Origin: Euglena gracilis
Lineage: Eukaryota > Euglenida > Euglenophyceae > Euglenales
Length of the DNA: 64,000 nt
Direction: 5' to 3'
Assembly: GCA_039621445.1 (NCBI GenBank)
Contig: CP154956.1
Coordinates: 89,162,482 to 89,226,481 of the forward strand
Part shown: positions 19,120-27,408 of the stretch, one piece after another
Numbering within the stretch: the stretch's first letter is position 1
Layout of the letters: the number at the start of each line of letters is the position of its first letter
Program-made: the position numbers and the translations under genes
Notes under the pieces: model-generated
Told to the model about the DNA's origin: nothing
Database searches by the model: none
Seen by the model: the letters and a program-made list of their open reading frames with translations, nothing else

Positions 19120-21096
19120 TTGGCCGCATCGTCACCGCCAACCTCATCGCCGAAGAGGTGGGCCCTGGACCTGTTCTCCGGAACGGGTTCGGTGAAGCGG
19201 GCACTGGAGAAGTTCGGCTACTCCGTCGTCTCGGTGGACGCCGACCCGGGGTGGAAGGCGGACAAGACGGTGGACGTGCGGCGCTGGCGGTACTGGGAGG
19301 AGTACTGGCGCGGCGACTTCGAGCTGGTCGCCGCCTCGCCCCCGTGCACCGAGTACTCCAGCGCGATGACGATCAGGAGGCGGCGGCTGCGGAAGGCCGA
19401 CTTCCTGGTCCGCAAGACGAAGGAGATCATCGCCTACCTGAGGCCGTCCCTGTGGTGGCTGGAGAATCCCCGCTATGGTAAACTCCGCCACCGCAAGGTT
19501 GTCGAGGACATGCAGTACGTCGATGTGGACTACTGCATGTTCGAGGCGTGGGGCTATCGCAAACCCACACGCTTCTGGATCGCGGACTCCATGGCCCCCG
19601 TGCAGGACATCGTGTGCGACGACCGGTGCGAGAACATCTTGGAGGAGCAAGATGGACGGCGACATCACCGACGGCAGCTGGGTGGGGCATCCCAGCAGCG
19701 CGGCACCCGAGAGCAGGCATATCGCATTCCCGAAGGAGTAGTACGATATATGTGCGAGCGCACCCCACCAATCCGCCGAGCAGCCGTGCCGTCCAGCCCG
19801 CCATCGCCATCGCCGCCGTCACCCGCACCCGCGTCCGCCACCACACCTCAAAGCCGGACGGCGCTGCCCCCGCAAGCAGCGGCGTTGTCCCGAGCTCCGC
19901 GCCAACGACCGCCATCGTGCACCCGCCAAGCATCGTGCACCCCCGCCGAGCCGCACAACGATCCACCCGCCGAGTCCGTCACCACCGCCGCCGACGAGCC
20001 CCACCCCCCGCGGAAGGTCCAAAAGGTCACCGTCCGTCCGTGGCAGTACAGCCCCAGCCGGCCCTTCCAGGTGGGCCGCATGGAGAGGCTGGGCGGCAGC
20101 TACCAGCTGATGCTGGATGTGGTCATCGAGATCGACGGCCGGGAGGAGAAGGCGAAGGCCCTCATCGACACGGGGGCGCAGACATCGCTGATCCGTCGGG
20201 ACTTGTTCCCGAACGGATGTTTCCGCCGCAGCGAGCGACCTCTGCTGCTGCGGACCGTGAACGGCGACCTGCTGGCGGGCGGCAGCAACGAGGCGGGCGT
20301 CCTCCTGGTGTTCAACGCGAGGAGCGAAGGAGAGAGGAGTGGAGGAGTGAAGAGGTGGCACAGCCAGATCACCGTCCATGACGGTGATATAGGGTGTGAC
20401 CTGATTCTGGGTTACCCCTGGCTGAAGGAGCACAGGCTGGATGTGCAACCCTGGCGGGATGCACTCCAGGTCCACGACGACCCCCGATGGGTCGTCGCCG
20501 GTACCGAAGCAAGCGAGATCGCAGCGCTAAGCACACGCACCCACGCGACCGTCCGAGCCCGCAGCCCGCCGCCGTTGCCCCGCACGCCGTCCGAAGTGGA
20601 GGAGGAGATGGAGGCCGAGGTGAGGAAGATGAGGCTCACCGTCGGGGTCAACGGCCCCGACGGAGACGAGGAGGACGAGGCCCTGGACGCCGAGGAGGAG
20701 GCAATGGTGGCCAAGGTGCTGATCGACGCGGCCAAGGAGGCGAAGGAAGTCCGTGGGGTGGTCACGGCCGAGGCGGAGGAGCAGCATCCGCTGGCCGTCC
20801 AGCTGCGCGCCGAGATGCTCAAGGAGTTCGAGGGCCGCGTCTTCTGCGACCGCGTCCACCCCGAATCCGCCGCCCGAGGCCAGCACGGGATGGCGGTGCT
20901 GCGCCTCAAGCCAAACGCCCAGCCGGTGGTGGGGAGGCTGCTCCACCTGAATGGCGGACGGCTGGAGGCGCTGCGAGAGAGGAGGAGTGCCGCCGCGAAC
21001 AGAAGGTGGAGCCGGGCCGCGGCCCGTGGCGGGCGGCGGCCTTCCCGATTCGGAAGAAGAACGGGAAGTGGAGGATGGTGTGTGACTACGCGGTGA
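19120..21096 (+). CDS. LTR-B pol, first part: cytosine methyltransferase plus retropepsin
   Basis: Frame 1. The first 215 residues form a C5 cytosine DNA methyltransferase (see the domain entry). A Pro/Ala-rich linker of about 90 residues follows. Then comes a retropepsin: ALIDTGAQTSLI holds the catalytic DTG (Asp codon 20167), and DLILGYPWLKE is the usual flap-side block. Next is a Glu-rich spacer and the start of reverse transcriptase (HGMAVLRLKPNAQPVVGR). Homology leaves this frame near 20970-20985 and continues in frame 3, so the terminal 35 codons or so are spurious. No ATG lies upstream of the motifs in this frame (the first start is a TTG), so the domain is presumably made as part of a polyprotein by frameshift. 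Confidence 0.85.
   Translation: MAASSPPTSSPKRWALDLFSGTGSVKRALEKFGYSVVSVDADPGWKADKTVDVRRWRYWEEYWRGDFELVAASPPCTEYSSAMTIRRRRLRKADFLVRKTKEIIAYLRPSLWWLENPRYGKLRHRKVVEDMQYVDVDYCMFEAWGYRKPTRFWIADSMAPVQDIVCDDRCENILEEQDGRRHHRRQLGGASQQRGTREQAYRIPEGVVRYMCERTPPIRRAAVPSSPPSPSPPSPAPASATTPQSRTALPPQAAALSRAPRQRPPSCTRQASCTPAEPHNDPPAESVTTAADEPHPPRKVQKVTVRPWQYSPSRPFQVGRMERLGGSYQLMLDVVIEIDGREEKAKALIDTGAQTSLIRRDLFPNGCFRRSERPLLLRTVNGDLLAGGSNEAGVLLVFNARSEGERSGGVKRWHSQITVHDGDIGCDLILGYPWLKEHRLDVQPWRDALQVHDDPRWVVAGTEASEIAALSTRTHATVRARSPPPLPRTPSEVEEEMEAEVRKMRLTVGVNGPDGDEEDEALDAEEEAMVAKVLIDAAKEAKEVRGVVTAEAEEQHPLAVQLRAEMLKEFEGRVFCDRVHPESAARGQHGMAVLRLKPNAQPVVGRLLHLNGGRLEALRERRSAAANRRWSRAAARGGRRPSRFGRRTGSGGWCVTTR
19162..19760 (+). 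other. C5 cytosine DNA methyltransferase domain
   Basis: Motif I (SAM binding) is LDLFSGTGS, residues 16-24. A motif II-like acidic turn follows at SVDADP. Motif IV is AASPPCTEYSS with the catalytic Cys at residue 76 (codon 19345-19347). Motif VI is WWLENP with Glu 115. A motif VIII-like block is GYRKPTRFW (145-153), and the C-terminal helix is RIPEGVVRYM. The enzyme class methylates C5 of cytosine through a covalent Cys adduct. ENP in place of ENV, TEYS after PPC, and a gap of only about 50 residues between VIII and the C-terminal block place it with compact phage/virus-like enzymes rather than DNMT1 or DNMT3. All catalytic residues I can check are present. Confidence 0.9.
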
Positions 21097-22670
21097 CGAA
21101 CCTGCAGATCATGGCGGACAGCTACCCCTTGCCCTTGACGGAGGAGATCGTGGCGGAGCAGGCGAAGTGTACCCTCTTCAGCACCATCGACTTGCGGGAC
21201 GCGTTCCACCAGGTGGCCTTGGCGGAGGAGAGCCGACCGGTGACGAACGTCCAGCTGCCGGGTGGGCTGTGGCAGTGGCGTGTGGTCCCGCAGGGGATCA
21301 ACGTCGGGCCCGCCCTCCTGCAGCGGGACATCGACGCCACCTGCGCGGCGGTGAAGGCGCACTCCCGCCCGTACTTCGACGACATCATCGTCAGTACGCG
21401 GCAGGGAGCGGAGGAGACGGACGAGGAGTTCTACCAGAAGCACGCCCGAGACGTCCGTGAGACGTTGCTGGCCTTGGAGAAGGACAGATGGGTCAGCGAC
21501 AGCCGCAAGGTCAAGCTCTTCATGAGGCAGGTCGAGTTCGTGGGGCATGTCCTGGGGCACGGCAGGAGGGCGCCTGCCCCAGGCAAACTGTCGGCGGTGC
21601 AGCACTGGCAGCTGCCGCCGACGGTCAGCAGTCTCCGCGCGTTTCTCGGCGTCTGCAATTACTATGCGGGCTACGTGAGACTCTACGCGGAGCTGGCGGC
21701 GCCGTTGCAGGAGAAGCTGAAGTTGCCGAGGGAGCTGACCAAGGCGGGATCCAAGCACCCAGTGGTGTGGACGGAGCAGGAGAAGGAGGCGTTCGACAAG
21801 CTGAAGAAGGCCCTCGTCGCCGACCTGGAGCTGTACCACATCGATCCAGCCAAGCCGTTCGTCCTGCGCACCGACGCGTCGGACTACGCCATCGGAGCGG
21901 TGCTGGAGCAGTTCCCGAACATCGACGGCGTGCCGCGGGTGGAGGACCTGCGGCCGGGGGCCTCCGTCCCGGTGGCCTTCATGTCCCGGAAGCTCACCGA
22001 GGGGCAGCGCCTTCGGTGGGATGTCCGGGACAAGGAGACGTATGCCGTGGTGGCCGCCCTCGACAAGTGGGCGGGCTTCCTGCTGGACAACGAGATCCTC
22101 GTCCTGACCGACCACCGCAGCCTGGAGTCGTGGTACAAGGAGTACGTCGCCGGAGTGGGCCCGCAGGGGAGGCGGGCCAGATGGCATGCGAAGCTCAACG
22201 AGTTCCGCATCACCGTGGTGCACGTCCCCGGCGAGACCAACGTGGTGGGCGATGCCATGTCCCGCTGGGCCTACCCGGCCTCACAAGGCTGGCGTGACAC
22301 CTCGTGGCACGGCACCGAGGCCGACACAAAGGAGATGAAGGCGCACATCCTGGAGGAGAAGCTGCGCGAGAGGTCCACCCCAAAGGCGGTGCATCCCGAG
22401 GACGAGGAGACCAAGGCGGAGCAGGTGGAGAGGTCAACCCTGAAGGAGGGGAGAGAGCTGGCCGTCATCCAGCTGATCCCGCTCCAGTCGTTCGCCGCGG
22501 TTCCGTCAGCGTCCCACATCGCCGTCACCACGCGCAGCCGCCTCGACACGCAGCGCAACGCCCGAGATGCCCCAGCAGACGCCCCGCACGATACGCGATC
22601 CGAGCACCCACGCGAGATGCACCCGTCAGCCACGTCTCCCGCGGCCGCAGCAGTCCCACTGTCGGAATAA
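20985..22670 (+). CDS. LTR-B reverse transcriptase and RNase H
   Basis: Frame 3, open from 20487, though homology starts at about 20985. RT blocks are FPIRKKNGKWRMVCDY, TIDLRDAFHQV, VVPQGINVGPALLQ and the catalytic YFDD (codons 21372-21383). These are followed by GHVLG and LRAFLGVCNYY, standard in Ty3/gypsy RT. RNase H blocks are RTDASDYAIGAVL, KETYAVVAAL, LVLTDHRSLE and VVGDAMSRW. A basic/acidic tail ends at a TAA (22668-22670). The frame stays open immediately downstream into the integrase, so a single stop codon separates them. Confidence 0.9.
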   Translation, partial: ECRREQKVEPGRGPWRAAAFPIRKKNGKWRMVCDYAVTNLQIMADSYPLPLTEEIVAEQAKCTLFSTIDLRDAFHQVALAEESRPVTNVQLPGGLWQWRVVPQGINVGPALLQRDIDATCAAVKAHSRPYFDDIIVSTRQGAEETDEEFYQKHARDVRETLLALEKDRWVSDSRKVKLFMRQVEFVGHVLGHGRRAPAPGKLSAVQHWQLPPTVSSLRAFLGVCNYYAGYVRLYAELAAPLQEKLKLPRELTKAGSKHPVVWTEQEKEAFDKLKKALVADLELYHIDPAKPFVLRTDASDYAIGAVLEQFPNIDGVPRVEDLRPGASVPVAFMSRKLTEGQRLRWDVRDKETYAVVAALDKWAGFLLDNEILVLTDHRSLESWYKEYVAGVGPQGRRARWHAKLNEFRITVVHVPGETNVVGDAMSRWAYPASQGWRDTSWHGTEADTKEMKAHILEEKLRERSTPKAVHPEDEETKAEQVERSTLKEGRELAVIQLIPLQSFAAVPSASHIAVTTRSRLDTQRNARDAPADAPHDTRSEHPREMHPSATSPAAAAVPLSE

Positions 22671-22718
22671 ATTGCGGCAGTCCCACCGTCTGCGTCGTGC
22701 ATCGCATCACCAGCGTCC

Positions 22719-25697
22719 GTGCCAGCACCATCGTCCAACGCGCCGTCGCCAGCCCCATCACCAGCACCGCAGTCCACCGCACCGCAGTCCATCGCACCTC
22801 CCGCAGCGCCCACAGCCGGTGTGTCATCACCGGCCATGCCCGTCCCAGCGTCCGCAGCCGGAGTGCCCTCACCGGCCGCGTCAGTCCCGTCTGCAGCACC
22901 CGCAGCAGGTGTGCCGTCAACCGCTGATCCCGTGCCCCCGCAGCCTGACCTGGACATCAACGTCTTCGACATGGACTGGAGCAAGGCGTATGCGGTGTGC
23001 CCGCGCTGGAAGCCCGTCTGGGATCAGGCCCACAACGGCCCGGGCTGGCCCAGCGGGTTCCAGCTGGTGGATGGGAGGCTCGTCTCGGCGGGGAGGTGGT
23101 GTGTGCCGAGCGGGCTGCTGGCGGAGGTGCTGAGGGAGCAGCACTCGGTCTCCGGCCACATTGGCGGGGACCGGCTGGTGGAGGAGGCCAAGCGCACCTG
23201 CGTCTTCGCGGACCAGATGGAGGCAGCGAAGGTGGCCGGCGGGCTACAGCGGACGTGCCCGGTGTGCCAGGCCACCGAGCACCCGCACCAGCCGCTGCGG
23301 CTGAAGGTCTGCCCGACGCCCGTCCCGCCGTACATCATGGCGTCGGTGGCAATCGACCTCTTCGTGATGCCGGAGGTGGACTTCGAGGGGCAGCTGTACA
23401 ACGTGTTCGCCGCCTGCGTCGATCGCCACAGTGGGTGGGTCGTGGCCACGGCCCACCACACGCGCGGCCTCACCGCCGCCACCGTGGCCAAGGCGATGTA
23501 CCGTGGGTGGTGGTCGCCGCACCGGCTGCCCAGCGTGATCACCAGTGATCGCGGGCCGCACTTTGCTGGCGCGTGGAGGCACAGCACGTGCGGCCTGCAC
23601 GGGATCCACCAGGCCTACGCCCAGGCGTACCACCACGCGGCGAACGGGCGGGCGGAGTCCCTCGGTGCGCAGCTGCAGAAGCGGATCCGGAGCGAGAAGG
23701 CCGAGGCCCCGATCACCTGGGTGGAGTCCCTGCCCAGGGCAGTGCAGAAGCTGAACGACTCCAAGGCGCAGCACGGCCTGAGTCCATACGAGGTGCTGTA
23801 TGGACGGCATCGGTGGACTGGTGGCGTACCGTACAAGGCCCCGGTCATGGTGGAGGATGCCGTGTCGTTCTTCGAGAGACAGAAGGCCGTGGACCAGAAG
23901 GTCGCCGACGTCCTCAACGACCTCCACAAGCGGCAAGCGGACCAGAAGAACCGGAGCAGGAAGGACGTCGAGGAGTTCGCCAAGGGAGACCTGGTCTGGT
24001 ACCTCCGGCCTCCGAGGCGGCCGGGCCAGAAGCTCGAGAGCTACTGGCTTGGCCCAGCCCGGGTCACCGCGCGCCGTGGCGAGCACTCGTACGAGCTGGA
24101 GCTGGAGGAGGGCCGCCGCCAAGAGGCCCACCGCTGCCAGCTGAAGGCCTACCGCGATGACACGCGGTTGTGGGGCCCGCCCAAGATGTTCGTCTACCGG
24201 CAGGCCAGACCGCAAGAAGACGTGGACATCGAGGAGTGGACGGTGGAGGAGATCCGGCGGCACCGCAGACGAGACGACGGCGACTGGGAGTTCGAGGTGA
24301 AGTGGGAGGGCCACCCGACTCTCACGTGGGAGCCGTTGAAGAATTTCTTCCATCGCTACTCTCACCAGATGATCGAGTACGCCAAGTCCAAGAAGCTCAA
24401 GGTGGACCTGCTGGACTACCTCCACCGCAACCCGGCTGAGATGGCGGTCATCATCGCGGAGGTGAAGAAGCAGGAGCAGGAGGTCATCAACAACACTGAG
24501 TGGGAAGATCCACCTGAGGAGTGGGTCTGGCCCGACGAGGACGCCAAGAAGGACGAGGAGGCAAGCAGCCAGGAAGGGGAGTCAGCGGACCCCCCAGTGG
24601 GCACAGCGGTGCCAGCAGCACAGCACGTCCCGACACGCGATCCACCGCCAGCGCTAGGTCAGGATCCACCGCGGACCGTCGCCGCCGCTGCATCGCACCA
24701 GCCCTTCCCGCTGCACTTCGTGCACCACCCGTCCGACCGTCCCTCCGTCTCTGCGTTTCCCCAGCTGTCGCAGGAGGCTGATCCCCAGATCCCCTCTGCT
24801 GCGGTATCAACCTTGGTGTGTCCATCGACAGGAGCTGAGTGCGCGCAGCCCGTGTCTGCGTTCGCTCATTTGCTGCCGCACGCTGCCCCCCAGGCGGCTG
24901 TGGCTGCCTCCCAGGCTGCTGTGGCTGCCCCCCAGGCGACGGTGGTGGCTGCCAACCAGGCTGCTGTGGCTGCCCCCCAGGCGGCTGTGGCTGCCTCTGC
25001 GATGTTCACCCATTCTCCGTATGTGCCCATTCCGAACCATTTCCCGGCTGCGGGCGGGGACGCGGTGCCCCCTCCGCCTGCTGCCTTCCAGGTGTGTACG
25101 GGCCGGCACCCCCCCATGCCGCCGGCCTGTGCCACGCCGTCCCCGTTCCTCTCACACCATTTCCTGCCGGCGCACCCCCATACCCAGGGCGCCCCTTTCA
25201 TCCCCTGTCCCGATGGAGCCTTCGCCACCCATGGCTCCTTACCGTTGCACCTCCAGGACCCATCCTCAGCCTCAAGGCGGCGAGAGGGCACCACCGCCGG
25301 TGTCTGCGTCCTCAATCCCCCCAACGCAGGCCCGGTGAGTCCCGGCCCTTTCCGGCCCCAACCCGGAGGCCACCCATTTTCCCCTACCCACGGCTACCCA
25401 TGCCAGCCCACCGCCCCGGGGGTGGTTTTAAAAGCCTGGCGTCAAACCGAACTGGGTAGCGGGGGGTGCATTTTTGGGGCTGCTGCTGCTGCTGCCGTTC
25501 CTTGCCTGCCGATTCGCCAGAGTGCCTGCTGCGCAGATCACCAAGACACTGGCGGAGGCTGGGTACGTGGAGTCAACGGCGCTGCCTGCTGCGCAGTGGA
25601 CCAAGACGTTGGCGGAGGCTGGGTACGTGGAGACTACACCGTCGGAGGCGAGCCGACGGATGGCAGCGGATGTCTCTGCCCCTGTCCTTCACACTGA
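22719..25697 (+). CDS. LTR-B integrase with chromodomain
   Basis: Frame 3, the same frame as RT. The N-terminal zinc finger has H-x-x-x-SGH then CPVCQ (about 23140-23275). The DDE core has Asp codons at 23355 (AIDLF) and 23547 (SDRGPHF) and Glu at 23655 (NGRAES), a D-D-35-E spacing. A GPY/F-like block reads SYWLGPARV. A chromodomain at about 24229-24350 reads WTVEEIRRHR, then WEFEVKWEG and TWEPLKNF, with the aromatic cage-type positions present. Chromodomains in this class tether integration to histone-marked chromatin. A long Ala/Pro/Gln-rich tail follows, including AAVAAPQ repeats (24880-25000). Confidence 0.92.
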   Translation: MPAPSSNAPSPAPSPAPQSTAPQSIAPPAAPTAGVSSPAMPVPASAAGVPSPAASVPSAAPAAGVPSTADPVPPQPDLDINVFDMDWSKAYAVCPRWKPVWDQAHNGPGWPSGFQLVDGRLVSAGRWCVPSGLLAEVLREQHSVSGHIGGDRLVEEAKRTCVFADQMEAAKVAGGLQRTCPVCQATEHPHQPLRLKVCPTPVPPYIMASVAIDLFVMPEVDFEGQLYNVFAACVDRHSGWVVATAHHTRGLTAATVAKAMYRGWWSPHRLPSVITSDRGPHFAGAWRHSTCGLHGIHQAYAQAYHHAANGRAESLGAQLQKRIRSEKAEAPITWVESLPRAVQKLNDSKAQHGLSPYEVLYGRHRWTGGVPYKAPVMVEDAVSFFERQKAVDQKVADVLNDLHKRQADQKNRSRKDVEEFAKGDLVWYLRPPRRPGQKLESYWLGPARVTARRGEHSYELELEEGRRQEAHRCQLKAYRDDTRLWGPPKMFVYRQARPQEDVDIEEWTVEEIRRHRRRDDGDWEFEVKWEGHPTLTWEPLKNFFHRYSHQMIEYAKSKKLKVDLLDYLHRNPAEMAVIIAEVKKQEQEVINNTEWEDPPEEWVWPDEDAKKDEEASSQEGESADPPVGTAVPAAQHVPTRDPPPALGQDPPRTVAAAASHQPFPLHFVHHPSDRPSVSAFPQLSQEADPQIPSAAVSTLVCPSTGAECAQPVSAFAHLLPHAAPQAAVAASQAAVAAPQATVVAANQAAVAAPQAAVAASAMFTHSPYVPIPNHFPAAGGDAVPPPPAAFQVCTGRHPPMPPACATPSPFLSHHFLPAHPHTQGAPFIPCPDGAFATHGSLPLHLQDPSSASRRREGTTAGVCVLNPPNAGPVSPGPFRPQPGGHPFSPTHGYPCQPTAPGVVLKAWRQTELGSGGCIFGAAAAAAVPCLPIRQSACCADHQDTGGGWVRGVNGAACCAVDQDVGGGWVRGDYTVGGEPTDGSGCLCPCPSH
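24885..25000 (+). repeat. Ala/Gln tandem repeat in LTR-B tail
   Basis: About five copies of a 24-bp unit like CAGGCGGCTGTGGCTGCC, giving QAAVAAPQ/QAAVAASQ. It lies downstream of the chromodomain and may be a low-complexity linker. Confidence 0.6.
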
Positions 25698-27285
25698 CAC
25701 TGATACTGTGGAGGCAGGAGGAGGCTGGCGCCCAAGGCCGGAAGCCAGAGGCGGGCGGCAGCCAGGGGCAGAGCAGACCCCCCCAGCCGGCCAAGGGAAG
25801 ACAACGGCCGGGAGAGAGCGTGGGGCGGAGGCTGCACAGACAAACCAGCGGCCCAAGGGGGCCATCAGCCAGCCACCCCCCCCCCCCAGCCAGCGAGGGG
25901 AGGCAGACAGCCAGAGAAGCCAGGCCCCCCCCCCCAGGGGAGACAGGGAGCCAGGCAGCCCGACCCCAAGACAGAAAGCCACCCCCCCCCCCCAGGGGGA
26001 ACCGAAGCCAGCCAGGCCCCCCCAGGGGGAACCGAAGCCAGCCAGCCCCCCCCCCCCCAGGGCGAACCGAAGCACCCCCCAGGGGGAACCGAAGCCAGCC
26101 AGGCCCCCCCAGGGGGAACCGAAGCCACCCCCCCCCCAGGGGGAACCGAAGCCAGCCAGGCACCCCCCCCAGGGGGAACCGAAGCAAGCCCCCCCCCCCG
26201 AGGGGGAACCGAAGCCAGCCCCCCCCCCCGGGGGGCACCGAACAGCCAAAGCCCCCAGGGGGCACCAGCAAGACGAGAGGCCCCAGAGGGCCACCGAGCC
26301 AAGGCACCCCAGAGGGCCACCGAGAGGCCCCAGGGGACCACCGAGCCAGGACCCCCCCCCCCCCAGGGGCCCCAGAGGGCCACCGAGCCAGGACCCCCCC
26401 CCCCCCCCCCGGGGGCCCCAGAGGCAACCGAGCAAGTACCCCCCCCCAGGGGGCCCCAGAGGCAACCGAGCAATGACCCCCCCCCCCGGGGGGCCCAGAG
26501 GCCACAAACCCAAGATCGCCCGCCCCCCCCCGGGGGCCCAGAGGCCACCAACCAAGACCGCCCCCCCCCCAGGGGGCCCAGAGAGCACGACCAAAGACCC
26601 CCCACACACCAAGGCAGAAGACCCCAGGGGGCCCCCCCGGGAAAAAAAAAAAAAACGCACCCCGGACCATTCCGGACAAAAAAAAAACGCCCCCGGACCC
26701 CCCCGAAAAACAAGCCCCCCCCCCCCCAGGGCCCCCCACCCCCACCGGCGCCCCAGAGCGCCAAGCGAGACCCGAAGAGGGCCCAATGCGCCCCCCCCCC
26801 CCCCAGAGCGCCACAGGAGAACCGAGCAGGCGCAAGGGAGAGAAAGGCACCCCCTCCCCCAGCCAGCCGAAGGAAGCCAGGCAGGGGGCAAAGGAGGCGA
26901 GCCGAAGAGACCCCCCAGGCACCAGAAAGACCCAAGGGAGCCCAAGGGACCGCCCCCCCCCCCCAACCAGCCGGGGAGCGCACCGCCCCCCCGAAAGGCT
27001 CAACGCTCCGGGCTCTGCCCCCAGCCTGCAGGTCGGCGCGGCGCGGCTGCCAAGCCACCCAGCAGGACTGCGGCCCCCGCCCAGAGCCCGGAGGAGTTCC
27101 ACCCCCTCCCAAGGCGCCCACGGGAGCCTGCGGCCTGCCTGCCAGCAGACCGCCCGGGGACCAACGCCAGCACCCGACCAGGCTCCTGTGCCGCGCGAGG
27201 CCACACACGAGGGGCGCCCCCGGGCGCCAAACGCCAAAGGCCAAGGCCGAGGCCAAGGCCACACCCCTGCCCTCCGTATACCTGA
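25474..27285 (+). CDS. possible Pro-rich ORF in LTR-B 3' region
   Basis: A 603-codon open frame of Pro, Arg, Gly and Lys with no recognised domain. The DNA is so GC-rich and repetitive that several frames on both strands are free of stops, so openness alone is weak evidence. It starts with a Leu-rich stretch (GLLLLLPFLACRF) that could be read as a signal-like segment, but the position relative to a promoter is unknown. Env-like ORFs sit in this position in some elements; nothing here shows a fusion protein. Confidence 0.25.
   Translation: MGLLLLLPFLACRFARVPAAQITKTLAEAGYVESTALPAAQWTKTLAEAGYVETTPSEASRRMAADVSAPVLHTDTDTVEAGGGWRPRPEARGGRQPGAEQTPPAGQGKTTAGRERGAEAAQTNQRPKGAISQPPPPPSQRGEADSQRSQAPPPRGDREPGSPTPRQKATPPPQGEPKPARPPQGEPKPASPPPPRANRSTPQGEPKPARPPQGEPKPPPPQGEPKPARHPPQGEPKQAPPPEGEPKPAPPPGGHRTAKAPRGHQQDERPQRATEPRHPRGPPRGPRGPPSQDPPPPRGPRGPPSQDPPPPPRGPQRQPSKYPPPGGPRGNRAMTPPPGGPRGHKPKIARPPPGAQRPPTKTAPPPGGPESTTKDPPHTKAEDPRGPPREKKKKRTPDHSGQKKNAPGPPRKTSPPPPRAPHPHRRPRAPSETRRGPNAPPPPPERHRRTEQAQGRERHPLPQPAEGSQAGGKGGEPKRPPRHQKDPREPKGPPPPPNQPGSAPPPRKAQRSGLCPQPAGRRGAAAKPPSRTAAPAQSPEEFHPLPRRPREPAACLPADRPGTNASTRPGSCAARGHTRGAPPGAKRQRPRPRPRPHPCPPYT
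25531..25632 (+). repeat. tandem duplication in LTR-B 3' region
   Basis: A unit of about 66 bp containing TTGGCGGAGGCTGGGTACGT occurs in two adjacent copies, coding LAEAGYVE in the open frame 25474-27285. Confidence 0.6.
25970..26620 (+). repeat. C-run minisatellite in LTR-B
   Basis: Imperfect tandem units of about 28-30 bp built on a C run plus AGGGGGAACCGAAGCCAGCC, grading after 26230 into CCAGAGGGCCACCGAGCCA units. It lies between the integrase frame and the 3' LTR. Confidence 0.75.
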
Positions 27286-27397
27286 ACCGCCCCGACGTTT
27301 GTTTGTACAATTCGTTTACTTCGCCGATGAGGTGCGCATCGTCCCCCGCTCCCGCCTCCGAGATTAGCCGAAGACAGGCGAGGCCGGGCGCCTCGGT

Positions 27398-27408
27398 AGG
27401 AAGGGGAG
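27398..27408 (+). other. polypurine tract of LTR-B
   Basis: AGGAAGGGGAG directly precedes the TG of the 3' LTR. Confidence 0.75.

Noticed and set aside
20412-22223. 603-codon minus-strand frame across LTR-B RT
   Set aside because: Shadow of a GC-rich coding strand with clear RT and RNase H motifs on the plus strand.
23244-24425. 393-codon minus-strand frame across the integrase
   Set aside because: Shadow of the integrase/chromodomain frame.
25573-27264. 563-codon minus-strand frame opposite the LTR-B 3' region
   Set aside because: Gly/Trp/Leu repeats are the mirror of the C-run minisatellite; there is no domain and no supporting orientation signal.
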